A DNA stretch of 64,000 bases from DRTC01 sp964521025 (GTDB lineage: Bacteria > Cloacimonadota > Cloacimonadia > Cloacimonadales > TCS61), in NCBI GenBank assembly GCA_964521025.1, contig CAZFPK010000009.1, positions 1-64,000 of the forward strand, read 5' to 3'. The translations under genes and the position numbers were made by a program. Under the pieces are notes generated by a model. That model was not told the origin of the DNA. It worked only from the letters and a program-made list of their open reading frames with translations, and did not search any database. Shown here piece after piece: positions 46,898 to 55,157 of this stretch; position 1 is the stretch's first letter; the number at the start of each line of letters is the position of its first letter.

Positions 46898-47168
46898 TTG
46901 AATATTATGGAAGAATTTGTGAGAGAAATAACCCTGAAAAAGTCTCTCTCATTAGTTCTTTCAATTGACTCTTTCAGGGTTAGAAATGCAAGAAAGCTTG
47001 AAAGTGTTAAGCAGGAAGAAAAAGCGGAAGAAACATACTCTGAAAATGTTTCATTCAAGTATTCTCTCATTTGACACTTTCAGAGTTAGAAGATAAGCAC
47101 GAACCTTGAAAGTGTTAAGCAAGAAGAAAAGTGAAAGAAACATTTTCAAGGTTAATATAGAGGTAAAT
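46898..47168. repeat. Gap with four CTGAAA/TTTCAG-type dyads
   Basis: AACCCTGAAAA...CTTTCAGGGTT (46930-46981), a partial AAGCTTGAAAGTGTTAAGC unit (about 46990-47035), ACTCTGAAAATG...CACTTTCAGAGTT (47037-47087) and AACCTTGAAAGTGTTAAGC...TTTTCAAGGTT (47102-47153). Paired changes in the outer arms (CCCTG/CAGGG, CTCTG/CAGAG, CCTTG/CAAGG) keep the ends complementary. Confidence 0.7.
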
Positions 47169-47594
47169 ATGAATGAATTCCAGCCAAAAATTTTGGCAAT
47201 ATTATGTAACTGGTGTTCTTATGCCGGAGCAGATCTGGCAGGAGTTTCGCGGATGCAGTATCCTCCGAATGTGCGGGTGGTGCGTATTCCCTGCTCGGGA
47301 AGAGTAGATCCGCTGTTCATTATGAAATCGCTGCAGAGCGGTTTTGACGGTCTGCTTGTAAGTGGCTGACATCCCGGCGATTGCCATTACCTGTCAGGTA
47401 ATTTTATCGCACGCAGGAAATATTCTGCGATCAAACCGCTTCTGGAAATGATCGGGATCGAGCCGGAAAGAGTTCAGTTCTCGTGGATCTCTGCCGGAGA
47501 GGGTCAGCGTTTTGCCGACATCATCGAAAAGATAACATCGGAAGTTAAGAAGATCGGACCGGCAACGCGCCTCGTGAAAGGAGCGAAACAATGA
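47169..47594 (+). CDS. flxD: MvhD/FlxD-like selenoprotein, copy 4
   Basis: A 141-residue MvhD-like protein: KILAILCNWCSYAGADLAG, then VSG-U-HPGDCHYLSGNFIARRK through TGA 47367-47369 (residue 67). It ends at TGA 47592-47594, overlapping the next start by four bases. ATG 47169 follows AGAGG; an upstream in-frame start would run through a repeat. Being directly coupled to FlxC-, FlxB- and FlxA-like genes, this copy corresponds to FlxD of the flavin oxidoreductase that links NADH to Hdr. Confidence 0.92.
47386..47402 (+). promoter_or_regulatory. SECIS hairpin of MvhD copy 4
   Basis: ATTACCT/AGGTAAT stem with loop GTC. The closing pair is T-A here against A-T in copies 1 and 2: a compensatory change that supports a real RNA stem. 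Confidence 0.85.
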
Positions 47595-48556
47595 TCACGG
47601 ATTTGCAGAATGAAATTAAGAAACTCCTGAAAGACAAAAAAGCAGATGTGGTTATCGGTTGGGAAAAAGGTTCGCTTCCGCTGTCCTGCTCTCCGCTGTT
47701 TATGTATGAAGAAAAGGATGTAGAACGCCTGATCTTCGATGAAACCTGTCGCAACAACCTCACTACATATCTCACTAAAGATAAACGAAAATTAGGGAAA
47801 ACTCACGACAAAGTGGGAATCATCGTGAAAGGCTGCGATGCAAGATCGCTGGTTCTGTATTCCGTGGAGAAACAGATCAAACGGGAGAATATCGTCATCA
47901 TCGGAGTTCCCTGCAGCGGCGTTCTGGAAAAAAAGAAAGTTCATAAACAGGTGGAAGGAAACGAAGTTCTAGAAACGAAAACAGATAGCAAAAACATCGT
48001 TTTGGAAGGTCGAGATTTCGAGAAGAAAGTTCCCTTGAAAGATATTCTCTGCGATTCCTGTATTTCCTGTCAATATCCCGATGCAGTTGAACACGATATT
48101 TTTATTGGAAAACCTCGCAAAGAAGCAGATGTAAAAGATGAATTCAGAAATGTAACCGAATTTGAGAAACTTCCTGCCGATAAACGCTGGGAATATATTA
48201 AGGAAGAATACTCCCAATGCATCCGCTGTTATGCCTGCCGCAATGTGTGTCCGTCCTGTTACTGCAATGTCTGTTTCGTGGATCAGAACGACCCGCAATG
48301 GATCGGCAAAACTCCTGAAGTTACGGATTCGGTAATCTTCCATCTCATCAGGAACCTGCATGTTGCCGGCAGATGTGTGGACTGCGGAGCGTGTGTGAGC
48401 GCCTGTCCGGTTGACCTCGATCTGCGCATTATGAACAAAAAAGTGGAGAAGGAAATTAAAGAAAGATTCGACTTTACGGCAGGATTGGACATCAATGAAA
48501 AACCGGCGATGGCAAGTTATTGTGAGAAAGAAAAACAAGATTTTATTATGGGTTAG
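47591..48556 (+). CDS. flxC: FlxC-like iron-sulfur protein
   Basis: A 321-residue protein homologous to the pair at 33168 and 34294. Key segments are IVKGCDARSLVLYSVEKQ, CIRCYACRNVCPSCYCNVC and CVDCGACVSACPVDLDL, giving two cluster sites. In the FloxABCD complexes FlxC carries Fe-S clusters between the NADH flavoprotein FlxA and FlxD/HdrA. It overlaps flxD by four bases. Confidence 0.85.
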   Translation: MITDLQNEIKKLLKDKKADVVIGWEKGSLPLSCSPLFMYEEKDVERLIFDETCRNNLTTYLTKDKRKLGKTHDKVGIIVKGCDARSLVLYSVEKQIKRENIVIIGVPCSGVLEKKKVHKQVEGNEVLETKTDSKNIVLEGRDFEKKVPLKDILCDSCISCQYPDAVEHDIFIGKPRKEADVKDEFRNVTEFEKLPADKRWEYIKEEYSQCIRCYACRNVCPSCYCNVCFVDQNDPQWIGKTPEVTDSVIFHLIRNLHVAGRCVDCGACVSACPVDLDLRIMNKKVEKEIKERFDFTAGLDINEKPAMASYCEKEKQDFIMG

Positions 48557-48726
48557 AGAATGAATAACAAAACATCGCTCTTGATTAAACACCGAAAAGC
48601 ACTGAAATTCACCGAGAGAAATGTTTTCCATCTCCTCGTTACCAAACTCCTGTTTGGTAACCTAATTGAAATTCCCAAAGAGGGCTTTGGGAACGAGATT
48701 TATGAGATCGATTTATAGGAAATATT
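48557..48726. repeat. Two hairpin repeats between flxC and flxB
   Basis: GTTACCAAAC/GTTTGGTAAC (48638-48661) and TTCCCAAAG/CTTTGGGAA (48672-48693), the same two variants and order as at 43058-43119, inside an otherwise continuous operon. Confidence 0.7.
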
Positions 48727-49752
48727 ATGATCAAAATCAAGAAAAAAGAATTTGAAAAGTTCATAAAAGATTTGCAGAAAAAATACGATATTTTTGCTCC
48801 GGTTACGGTTGGGAAAGCCACAGGTTTCCAAAAAATAGGATCGGTAAAAGAGATCAACAACGAGGTTTTGAACACCAGAAAATCTCCCAAAGAAATTTTC
48901 TTCCCGCAGTCGGAAGTGCTGTTCCAATACACTGAAGATGGGCTGAAGGTTCCCGAGCGAAACGAGAAACCTTTTGCTATCTGGGGAATGCGTTCCTGCG
49001 ATGTGCAGAGCCTTCTGATGCTGGATTCCGTGTTTGGAAAAGCGTATCAGATGCCCAAAAAGGAAATGTATGAAGATCCGTATTGGAAAGAAAAATACGA
49101 CAACTGCCTGGTGTTCAGTCTCGCCTGCGAGCAGCCGCTTTCCACCTGTTTCTGTCATTGGTTCGGCAGCGGTCCCTTCGACAAAAAAGGTTCGGATGTT
49201 TTCGTGGTGGAATCAGGAGAAAGTTTCCTTCTGGAAGGAGTTTCCGAAAAAGGAAAGAAATTCGTTTCGGACTGGAAAACTTCGGAAAAAGCAACCAAAG
49301 CCGAAACCGAAGAAGTTTCCAAAAAGAAGAAAAAAGCAGAAACTCTACTGAATGAAAAACAGGATATTTCCAGACTTTTCGAGAAAGCAAAGAAAATCTG
49401 GGATGAGCCGGTTTGGGACGAAATTGCTGCCAGATGCGTGAACTGCGGAGCCTGCGCATTTGTATGTCCAACCTGCCACTGCTTCGATGTTTCCGACGAG
49501 GGAAAAGGAGCAAAAGGAAAACGCATCAGGTTGTGGGACAGTTGTATGTTTGCAATTTTCACACAAGAGGCATCAGGGCACAACCCACGCAGTCAATCAG
49601 TACAGCGTGTTCGTCAGCGAGTGATGCATAAATACAACTATTTTATGGAGAATTACGAAACGCATCTCTGCACGGGTTGCGGAAGGTGCGTGAGCGTTTG
49701 TCCCACGAATCTTGATATTCGTGAAGTGATCAAAAAGATCATTAATTATTAG
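48727..49752 (+). CDS. flxB: FlxB-like (AsrA-type) iron-sulfur protein
   Basis: A 341-residue protein of the anaerobic sulfite reductase A / FlxB type. It shows IWGMRSCDVQSLLMLD, LACEQPLSTCFCHWFGSGP, a charged coil (about residues 198-218), then two [4Fe-4S] sites: CVNCGACAFVCPTCHCFDV and CTGCGRCVSVCPTNLDIR. It relays electrons between FlxA and FlxC/FlxD. The AsrA relationship would also fit a sulfur-compound reductase. Confidence 0.85.
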   Translation: MIKIKKKEFEKFIKDLQKKYDIFAPVTVGKATGFQKIGSVKEINNEVLNTRKSPKEIFFPQSEVLFQYTEDGLKVPERNEKPFAIWGMRSCDVQSLLMLDSVFGKAYQMPKKEMYEDPYWKEKYDNCLVFSLACEQPLSTCFCHWFGSGPFDKKGSDVFVVESGESFLLEGVSEKGKKFVSDWKTSEKATKAETEEVSKKKKKAETLLNEKQDISRLFEKAKKIWDEPVWDEIAARCVNCGACAFVCPTCHCFDVSDEGKGAKGKRIRLWDSCMFAIFTQEASGHNPRSQSVQRVRQRVMHKYNYFMENYETHLCTGCGRCVSVCPTNLDIREVIKKIINY

Positions 49753-49766
49753 ACTTTGAGGAAGAA

Positions 49767-50306
49767 GTGAAAAATATAGAAAAACAAGTTATAGAACTTA
49801 AAGAACGAATCGAGAGTATCGAGAAGAAACAAACCAGGGATAAATTAACGATGGTGGTATTTTCAAATTCTCTCGATAAACTTTTAGCAGGCTTTATTAT
49901 CGCAACAGGAGCAGCAGCAATGGGAAGCGAAGTAACGATGTTTTTTACTTTTTGGGGAACATCCGCACTCCGTAAAAAGATGAAATTGAAAAAAAATATT
50001 GTATCAAAAATGTTTGCATCGATGCTTCCGACCGGCTTCAAACAACTAAAACTATCCAAAATGAATATGGGTGGAATGGGAACGGAAATGATGAAACATC
50101 TTATGAAAAAGAAGAAAATAACATCGCTCGAAGATATGCTCGAAATCGCAGAAGAATTTGATGTTAAAATCTTTATTTGTGAAATGTCAATGGATTTAAT
50201 GGGTTTCAAACCAGAAGAAATGGTGGATTACAAACACCTGGCATATTGTGGTGTTGCCAAATTTTTAGCAGAATCAGATGAAAGCAAAAATACGCTCTTT
50301 ATCTGA
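49767..50306 (+). CDS. DsrE2-like sulfur-transfer protein
   Basis: A 179-residue protein of the DsrE2 group: an N-terminal coiled coil (about 1-25), MVVFSNSLDKLLAGFIIATGAAAMGSEVTMFFTFWGTSAL, a Met/Lys-rich middle and FICEMSMDLMGFKPEEM with the conserved Cys138. DsrE2 proteins usually travel with TusA and rhodanese genes and move sulfane sulfur, often at the membrane. Here it sits between flxB and flxA, with TusA and rhodaneses downstream. GTG start at 49767 after GAGGAAG. Confidence 0.85.
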   Translation: MKNIEKQVIELKERIESIEKKQTRDKLTMVVFSNSLDKLLAGFIIATGAAAMGSEVTMFFTFWGTSALRKKMKLKKNIVSKMFASMLPTGFKQLKLSKMNMGGMGTEMMKHLMKKKKITSLEDMLEIAEEFDVKIFICEMSMDLMGFKPEEMVDYKHLAYCGVAKFLAESDESKNTLFI

Positions 50307-50359
50307 TTGATATGATCATTTCAAATTCCAAAGAGAAATCCCAAAAAAAAAGGAAAATT

Positions 50360-51184
50360 ATGAGTAATACATACATTCCGATACAGATGAAAGTGGTAAA
50401 GATTTATACGGAAAATCCCGATAAAATTTTGAAGACATTCGACCTCGAGTATGTAAATCCCCAAGATAAATTCGATTATATGCCCGGGCAGTTCTGTGAA
50501 TTCTCGATTTTGGGAAAAGGTGAATCTCCCTTTGGGATCGCTTCTTCTCCAACCGAAAAAGATATTCTCAAATTCACTGTGAACCGCACGGGATCTGTAA
50601 CTAACGAGATCCATTACCTGCGGGAAGGCGATATTGTAGGAATACGCGGTCCGTTGGGAAATTGGTATCCGCTAGATAAATTCAAAGGACAAGATGTTGT
50701 GATAATCGGTGGTGGATTTGCGTTCACAACTTTACGCTCGATGCTTATTTATATGCTGGAAAACCGCAGAGATTACGGCAAGATCACAGTTATTTACGGA
50801 GCCAGAAATCCCGAGCTTTTTATCTACAAAGATGAATTAAGCCAGTGGGATAAACGCGACGACCTAGAACTGCACCTGACGATCGACAAACCGATTCCGG
50901 GCTGGAAAAAAATGAGCGGTTTCGTCCCCACCGTAACCAGAGAACTCTCTCCCGATCCAACTTCGTGGTGCGTGGTTTGCGGTCCTCCCATAATGATCAA
51001 ATACACATTACCCGTACTCATCGAACTCGGTTTTGAAGACAAAAAGATCATCACATCGTTGGAACGCAGGATGAAATGCGGCATCGGGAAATGCGGCAGA
51101 TGCAATATCGGCTCGAAATATATCTGCATCGACGGTCCGGTGTTTTTGTACGAGGAAATCAAAAAAATCCCGGAAGCATTGTAA
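50360..51184 (+). CDS. flxA: FlxA-like NAD(P)H:FAD oxidoreductase
   Basis: A 274-residue ferredoxin-NADP reductase-fold protein: FAD-binding MPGQFCEFS and FGIASSP, NAD(P)-binding IIGGGFAFTTLRSM, WCVVCGPPIM, and a C-terminal [2Fe-2S] motif CGIGKCGRCNIGSKYIC. It matches FlxA, AsrB and PyrK. It would bring NADH electrons to FlxBCD and the tandem HdrA. I start at ATG 50360 after AAGGAAAA. The next gene is a foreign-looking nuclease, which separates it from an hdrC. Confidence 0.88.
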   Translation: MSNTYIPIQMKVVKIYTENPDKILKTFDLEYVNPQDKFDYMPGQFCEFSILGKGESPFGIASSPTEKDILKFTVNRTGSVTNEIHYLREGDIVGIRGPLGNWYPLDKFKGQDVVIIGGGFAFTTLRSMLIYMLENRRDYGKITVIYGARNPELFIYKDELSQWDKRDDLELHLTIDKPIPGWKKMSGFVPTVTRELSPDPTSWCVVCGPPIMIKYTLPVLIELGFEDKKIITSLERRMKCGIGKCGRCNIGSKYICIDGPVFLYEEIKKIPEAL

Positions 51185-51326
51185 GACTTCACTCTAACCC
51201 TTCCTGCAACCACGGAGAGAGGGGATAATGAGGAATTATGGAAAGTGTAAAAGGTAACTCATCCTGCTATCCTTGATCTTACGAAGAGAAGGAACATAAG
51301 AAAAATCTCTACACTGTGGAGAGAAT

Positions 51327-52376
51327 ATGAAAATAGATAAGTCAATAAATAGCGTATATCCGGAAATTAAACAGATTATAACCGATGCTCATCGGCAGAC
51401 ATATAAATCTGTGAATTCTATTATGATCCGTACTTATTGGAATATCGGTAAAATAATAATCGAGGAAGAACAAAAAGGAGCAAAAAGAGCCGAATACGGT
51501 AAGCGATTAATTAATGGTCTTTCCCAGAAATTAACCGAGGAATTTGGAAAAGGGTATTCACCTCAGAATCTTTGGAATATCAGGCAATTCTGTCTTACAT
51601 TTCCAAAACTCTCCACAGTGCGGAGAGAATTGAGTTGGTCACATTACAAATTATTAATGCGAATAAAAAAGGAGGATATCAGAAATTACTATGGTCGGGA
51701 AGCAGTGGATCAAAACTGGAGTGTTAGAGCTTTACATCGACAAATTACAACACATTATTATGAAAGATTATTATCCAGCCAAAGAAAAGAAGAAGTTATT
51801 CGGGAAGCGAAACAAAATACAAAAAAATCAAAAATCCAACCGAAAGACCTTCTTAAAAATCCTACAATATTAGAATTTCTTAATATGAATCCTGATTTGA
51901 AATACCTGGAGCAAGATTTGGAACAAGGGTTAATAGAAAAATTGCAGCAATTTCTTATGGAACTGGGAAAGGGATTTTCCTTCGTAGCTCGTCAGCAAAG
52001 AATATCAATTGAAACTAAAGATTTTTATATCGATCTTGTTTTTTACAATTATTTCTTAAAATGTTTTATACTTATCGATTTAAAAAATGGCGCTTTAACT
52101 CATCAAGATATTGGTCAAATGGATATGTATATAAGAATGTATGAAGATAAAAAGAAACTTGAAGGTGATAATCCCACGATCGGAATTATTCTATGTTCTG
52201 ATAAAGATAAAACAATGGTAAAATATTCGATGTTAGAAAGTAGTGAACAAATTTTTGCATCGAAATATTTATTATATCTACCTACTGAAGAAGAATTAAA
52301 ACAAGAATTGGAAAAAGAGAAGGACTTAATAAATATGGAAAAAGTTAAAAATAGATATTCAAAATTAGTTAAGTAA
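51327..52376 (+). CDS. DUF1016/YhcG-family PD-(D/E)xK nuclease-like protein
   Basis: A 349-residue protein of the DUF1016 family. The N-terminal part has MIRTYWNIGKIIIEEEQKG and GYSPQNLWNIRQFC; the C-terminal nuclease-like domain has FVARQQRISIETKDFYIDLVFYNYFLKCFILIDLKNG with the D-x(n)-D-L-K core. Members are often mobile or defence-associated; the biological role is unclear. It is AT-richer than its neighbours and interrupts the Hdr/Flx operon, with short CTCTCCACAGTG/CTCTACACTGTGG motifs upstream and inside it. Probably a later insertion. Confidence 0.88.
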   Translation: MKIDKSINSVYPEIKQIITDAHRQTYKSVNSIMIRTYWNIGKIIIEEEQKGAKRAEYGKRLINGLSQKLTEEFGKGYSPQNLWNIRQFCLTFPKLSTVRRELSWSHYKLLMRIKKEDIRNYYGREAVDQNWSVRALHRQITTHYYERLLSSQRKEEVIREAKQNTKKSKIQPKDLLKNPTILEFLNMNPDLKYLEQDLEQGLIEKLQQFLMELGKGFSFVARQQRISIETKDFYIDLVFYNYFLKCFILIDLKNGALTHQDIGQMDMYIRMYEDKKKLEGDNPTIGIILCSDKDKTMVKYSMLESSEQIFASKYLLYLPTEEELKQELEKEKDLINMEKVKNRYSKLVK

Positions 52377-52413
52377 TAATTTTTTGTACTTAATACTAAA
52401 TTAAGGAGTTAAT

Positions 52414-52884
52414 ATGGATAAAATAATCTTAAGTGAAATGGATGACAATTTCAAGAACGAGATTTCAGCCATGCCGGGAGCGGAGCATCTGCAGCGCTGT
52501 TTCACCTGCGGAACCTGTACGGCAGCGTGTCCTGTGGCAGAAGTTCACGATGAATACGATCCGCGCAGAATTATCCGGATGTGTATGCTGGGAATGAAAA
52601 AGGAAGTGTTGTCTTCCGATATTTTATGGATGTGTTCCAGGTGTTATACCTGTTATGCTCTCTGTCCGCAAGGTGTGAAATTTTCCGATGTTCTCGATGT
52701 GCTGCGTGATATGGCGATCAAAGAAGGTTATGTTCCCAAAGAGAGATACCGGAAAGCTCGTGAACTCGATAAATTCCTGCAGGGATTGCGTTGCGAGGTG
52801 ATTAGTAATAAGCTTCATCCGGATGATAAGTTGAAGAAAACGATCAAAGATAAACTCGAGAAAGAGATCAGGGTGAAATGGTAG
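52414..52884 (+). CDS. hdrC: Heterodisulfide reductase subunit C-like protein, copy 2
   Basis: A 156-residue HdrC with CFTCGTCTAACPV and CSRCYTCYALCPQG cluster motifs and a helical C-terminus. It belongs with the flx genes upstream but has no HdrB next to it; the only HdrB in the window is at 36508. It may conduct electrons to that HdrB or to another acceptor. AAGGAGTT precedes the ATG. A perfect GCGACAATGC/GCATTGTCGC palindrome follows at 52935-52954. Confidence 0.9.
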   Translation: MDKIILSEMDDNFKNEISAMPGAEHLQRCFTCGTCTAACPVAEVHDEYDPRRIIRMCMLGMKKEVLSSDILWMCSRCYTCYALCPQGVKFSDVLDVLRDMAIKEGYVPKERYRKARELDKFLQGLRCEVISNKLHPDDKLKKTIKDKLEKEIRVKW

Positions 52885-52934
52885 GAAAATAAATATTGGA
52901 AATATTAAATTCGAGATATTTGTGTTAATTGCAA

Positions 52935-52954
52935 GCGACAATGCGCATTGTCGC
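52935..52954. repeat. Perfect 20-bp palindrome after hdrC
   Basis: GCGACAATGC is followed directly by its reverse complement GCATTGTCGC. It is related to the GGCGACATTGCGTAATGTTGCC dyads near 6558 and 6926. Confidence 0.75.
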
Positions 52955-53014
52955 CTTCAAAACCGTTTTGATAGTTATTAGAAAATGGAAAAACCAAAAT
53001 AAAAAGGAGGAAAA

Positions 53015-53242
53015 ATGCAAGCAGATCAAACATTGGATTGCAAAGGACTTTCCTGCCCGATGCCGATCATCAAATTGGCAAAGACAATGAAGAAAATGGG
53101 CAGCGGAGAAGTTCTGGAATTGCTGGGAACTGATCCCGGTTCGAAGGCTGATGTTCCTGCCTGGTGCGAGAAAACAGGTAATGAATTTTTGGAAGCATCA
53201 GAAGACGCAGGCACTTTCAAATTCTATGTCAAAAAGAAGTAA
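53015..53242 (+). CDS. tusA: TusA/SirA-family sulfur-carrier protein, copy 2
   Basis: A 75-residue TusA-fold protein with LDCKGLSCPMPIIKLAKTM (Cys9 and the active CPxP Cys14) and PAWCEKTG. It is placed 13 bases before a YeeE/YedE permease; TusA-like proteins are the usual cytoplasmic partner of such permeases and take over the imported sulfur as persulfide. AAGGAGG precedes the ATG. Confidence 0.92.
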   Translation: MQADQTLDCKGLSCPMPIIKLAKTMKKMGSGEVLELLGTDPGSKADVPAWCEKTGNEFLEASEDAGTFKFYVKKK

Positions 53243-53255
53243 AAAGGAGTGAATC

Positions 53256-54473
53256 GTGTTTAAAAAAGGGATTTTACGAGAATTATTCGATTCGCTGTTC
53301 GGGAAATCGTGGCCCATGTGGATCGGTGGTATCATTTTAGCGTTTATGAATATTCTGCTGTTTGTGATCAAATATCCGTGGGGAGCCAGCGGAGGTTATG
53401 TTAATATCGGACAGAATTTATTCCAGGTCATAGGTTCAAAAGGTATTTCGGCAGGCTTACCGATCAACCTTCACACTGTGGCAATACTGAATATTTTCAT
53501 CGTTCTCGGTGCGTTTGTCTCCTCGCTGTTCTCCAAAGAATTCAGCATCAAAGTGGCTCCCATCGGCGAACTTGTAAAAGGTGTCATCGGCGGAGCATTG
53601 ATGGGAATCGGAGCAACTGTGGGAATAGGCTGCACAACGGGCGGATTCTTCAGCGGAGTTCCGGCACTTTCCGGAGGTGCGTTGTTCCTCTCACTCGGTT
53701 TTTTATTGGGAACATTCGTCGCTCTCAAGTATTTGTTCTGGGAAATGGAAGCACTACCGAATATCAGTATGGGAAAATCCTGCACATTACTTTCGGGAAG
53801 CAGCAAAAAGACGGGCTGGCAAAGATGGCTCGGCTGGATCATCATCGCTCTTACTTTATATATTTTCAGCAATTACACCAAAGTTGGAACAACAATCAAC
53901 AAAATAGTCGGCTGGCATATTTTCTTCGGTCTGCTGTTGGGAATCGTATTGCAGCGCTCGAGATACTGCATTGTGCGTGCTTTCCGCGAACCTTTTATGA
54001 CAGGGGAAGCAGGTGCTCCGGTTGCCGTGATCCTCAGTGTGCTCATCGCTCTTATCGGATTCACTGTCCTCAAATATTTCGGTGTGGGAAATACCGGGGA
54101 AACAGCAGTACGCGCGATCGAGATGAAATCGGTTTATGCCAATTTCTGGCTGCGTGCTCTCATCGGCGGATTCATCTTCGGATTGGGAATGACGGTTGCC
54201 GGCGGCTGCGCAGTGGGAACATTGTGGCGTGCTGGAGAAGGTCATATCAAGCTTTGGATGTCAATACTCGGATTCACGATAATGGCACCAATTTCCAAAG
54301 CCTTTATCGTTCCCGGAATCGTAAAGATCATTCCCGAATCAATGAGAAACAAGATGTTCCTGCCTGAATATTTGGGTTACACGGGAGCGGTTGTATTAGT
54401 TCTGATAATTTTATTATTATGGTTCATTTTTGTGAAATGGAACGAGAAGACCGGAAAATTTTCCGCATTATAA
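53256..54473 (+). CDS. YeeE/YedE-family sulfur (or selenium) transport permease
   Basis: A 405-residue membrane protein with two homologous halves and about ten helices. Conserved YeeE/YedE segments are VGIGCTTGGFFSG (Cys126), QRSRYCIVRAFREP and VAGGCAVGTLWRAGEG; in the thiosulfate importer TsuA such Cys residues relay the substrate through the membrane. YedE homologues also occur with selenium-metabolism genes. Starts at GTG 53256 with AAAGGAG. The TusA gene before it and rhodanese lipoproteins after it point to import of thiosulfate or another sulfane compound. Confidence 0.9.
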   Translation: MFKKGILRELFDSLFGKSWPMWIGGIILAFMNILLFVIKYPWGASGGYVNIGQNLFQVIGSKGISAGLPINLHTVAILNIFIVLGAFVSSLFSKEFSIKVAPIGELVKGVIGGALMGIGATVGIGCTTGGFFSGVPALSGGALFLSLGFLLGTFVALKYLFWEMEALPNISMGKSCTLLSGSSKKTGWQRWLGWIIIALTLYIFSNYTKVGTTINKIVGWHIFFGLLLGIVLQRSRYCIVRAFREPFMTGEAGAPVAVILSVLIALIGFTVLKYFGVGNTGETAVRAIEMKSVYANFWLRALIGGFIFGLGMTVAGGCAVGTLWRAGEGHIKLWMSILGFTIMAPISKAFIVPGIVKIIPESMRNKMFLPEYLGYTGAVVLVLIILLLWFIFVKWNEKTGKFSAL

Positions 54474-54486
54474 AAGGAGGAGAAAG

Positions 54487-55029
54487 ATGAGAAAAATTTA
54501 TTTTCTGATTACTGTTTTTAATGTTCTTCTTCTGCTTTCAGGCTGCGGAGAAGGATTTTCCAAAAGCGGATATTATGCAGATGCCAAGGCAATGGTGAAC
54601 GAAGCCAAACATGGCATCGAAGAAATATCTTATGATGATTTCAAAGTCAAACTGGAAAAGGAAGAGATCCGGGTTGTGATCGATATCAGAGAACCTGACG
54701 AATTTGAAGAAGCTTATATCAACCAACCGGATGAAGATGACGAATATCCTTATCCCGAAACCTTTACCGTTAATATCCCGCGCGGGCTATTGGAATTCAA
54801 GATAGCGGATAAAAGTTATTGGGATGATGAACTCTGGGTAGAAATGCCCGCAAAAGATGAAGAAATTGTAGTGTATTGTAAAAAAGGGGGAAGAGGTGCT
54901 TTAGCCGTACAGGCACTTCAGCAGTTAGGTTATGTTAATGTTAAAAACCTTAAAGGTGGTTTTAGAATCTGGCTCGACCCGGATGCTCCTTTGGAAGAAG
55001 CGCCAAAGAGCTCGGGTGGATGTGGTTAA
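54487..55029 (+). CDS. Rhodanese-domain lipoprotein
   Basis: A 180-residue exported lipoprotein (lipobox LLSGC, Cys20) with one rhodanese domain: VVIDIREPDEFEEAYI, active loop VVYCKKGGRGALA with the catalytic Cys, and GYVNVKNLKGGFRIW. It ends SSGGCG, giving an extra C-terminal Cys. Rhodaneses hold sulfane sulfur on the loop Cys. On the periplasmic side it could load or unload the YeeE/YedE permease encoded 13 bases upstream. Confidence 0.9.
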   Translation: MRKIYFLITVFNVLLLLSGCGEGFSKSGYYADAKAMVNEAKHGIEEISYDDFKVKLEKEEIRVVIDIREPDEFEEAYINQPDEDDEYPYPETFTVNIPRGLLEFKIADKSYWDDELWVEMPAKDEEIVVYCKKGGRGALAVQALQQLGYVNVKNLKGGFRIWLDPDAPLEEAPKSSGGCG

Positions 55030-55157
55030 ATAATGAAAAAACGCAGATGGATAGTAATACTCGAAATTATCCGGTAAATCGGGTGAAAAAGTCGGGAATT
55101 ACAAAAAAAAATCAGCGTAAAAGTGAAGAAAAATCCAATAAAAATCAAGGAGGAAAT

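Noticed and set aside
55020..55157. Upstream start of the four-rhodanese protein, overlapping the previous gene
   Set aside because: It would place 46 charged residues before the lipoprotein signal; ATG 55158 has AAGGAGG and gives a proper lipobox protein.
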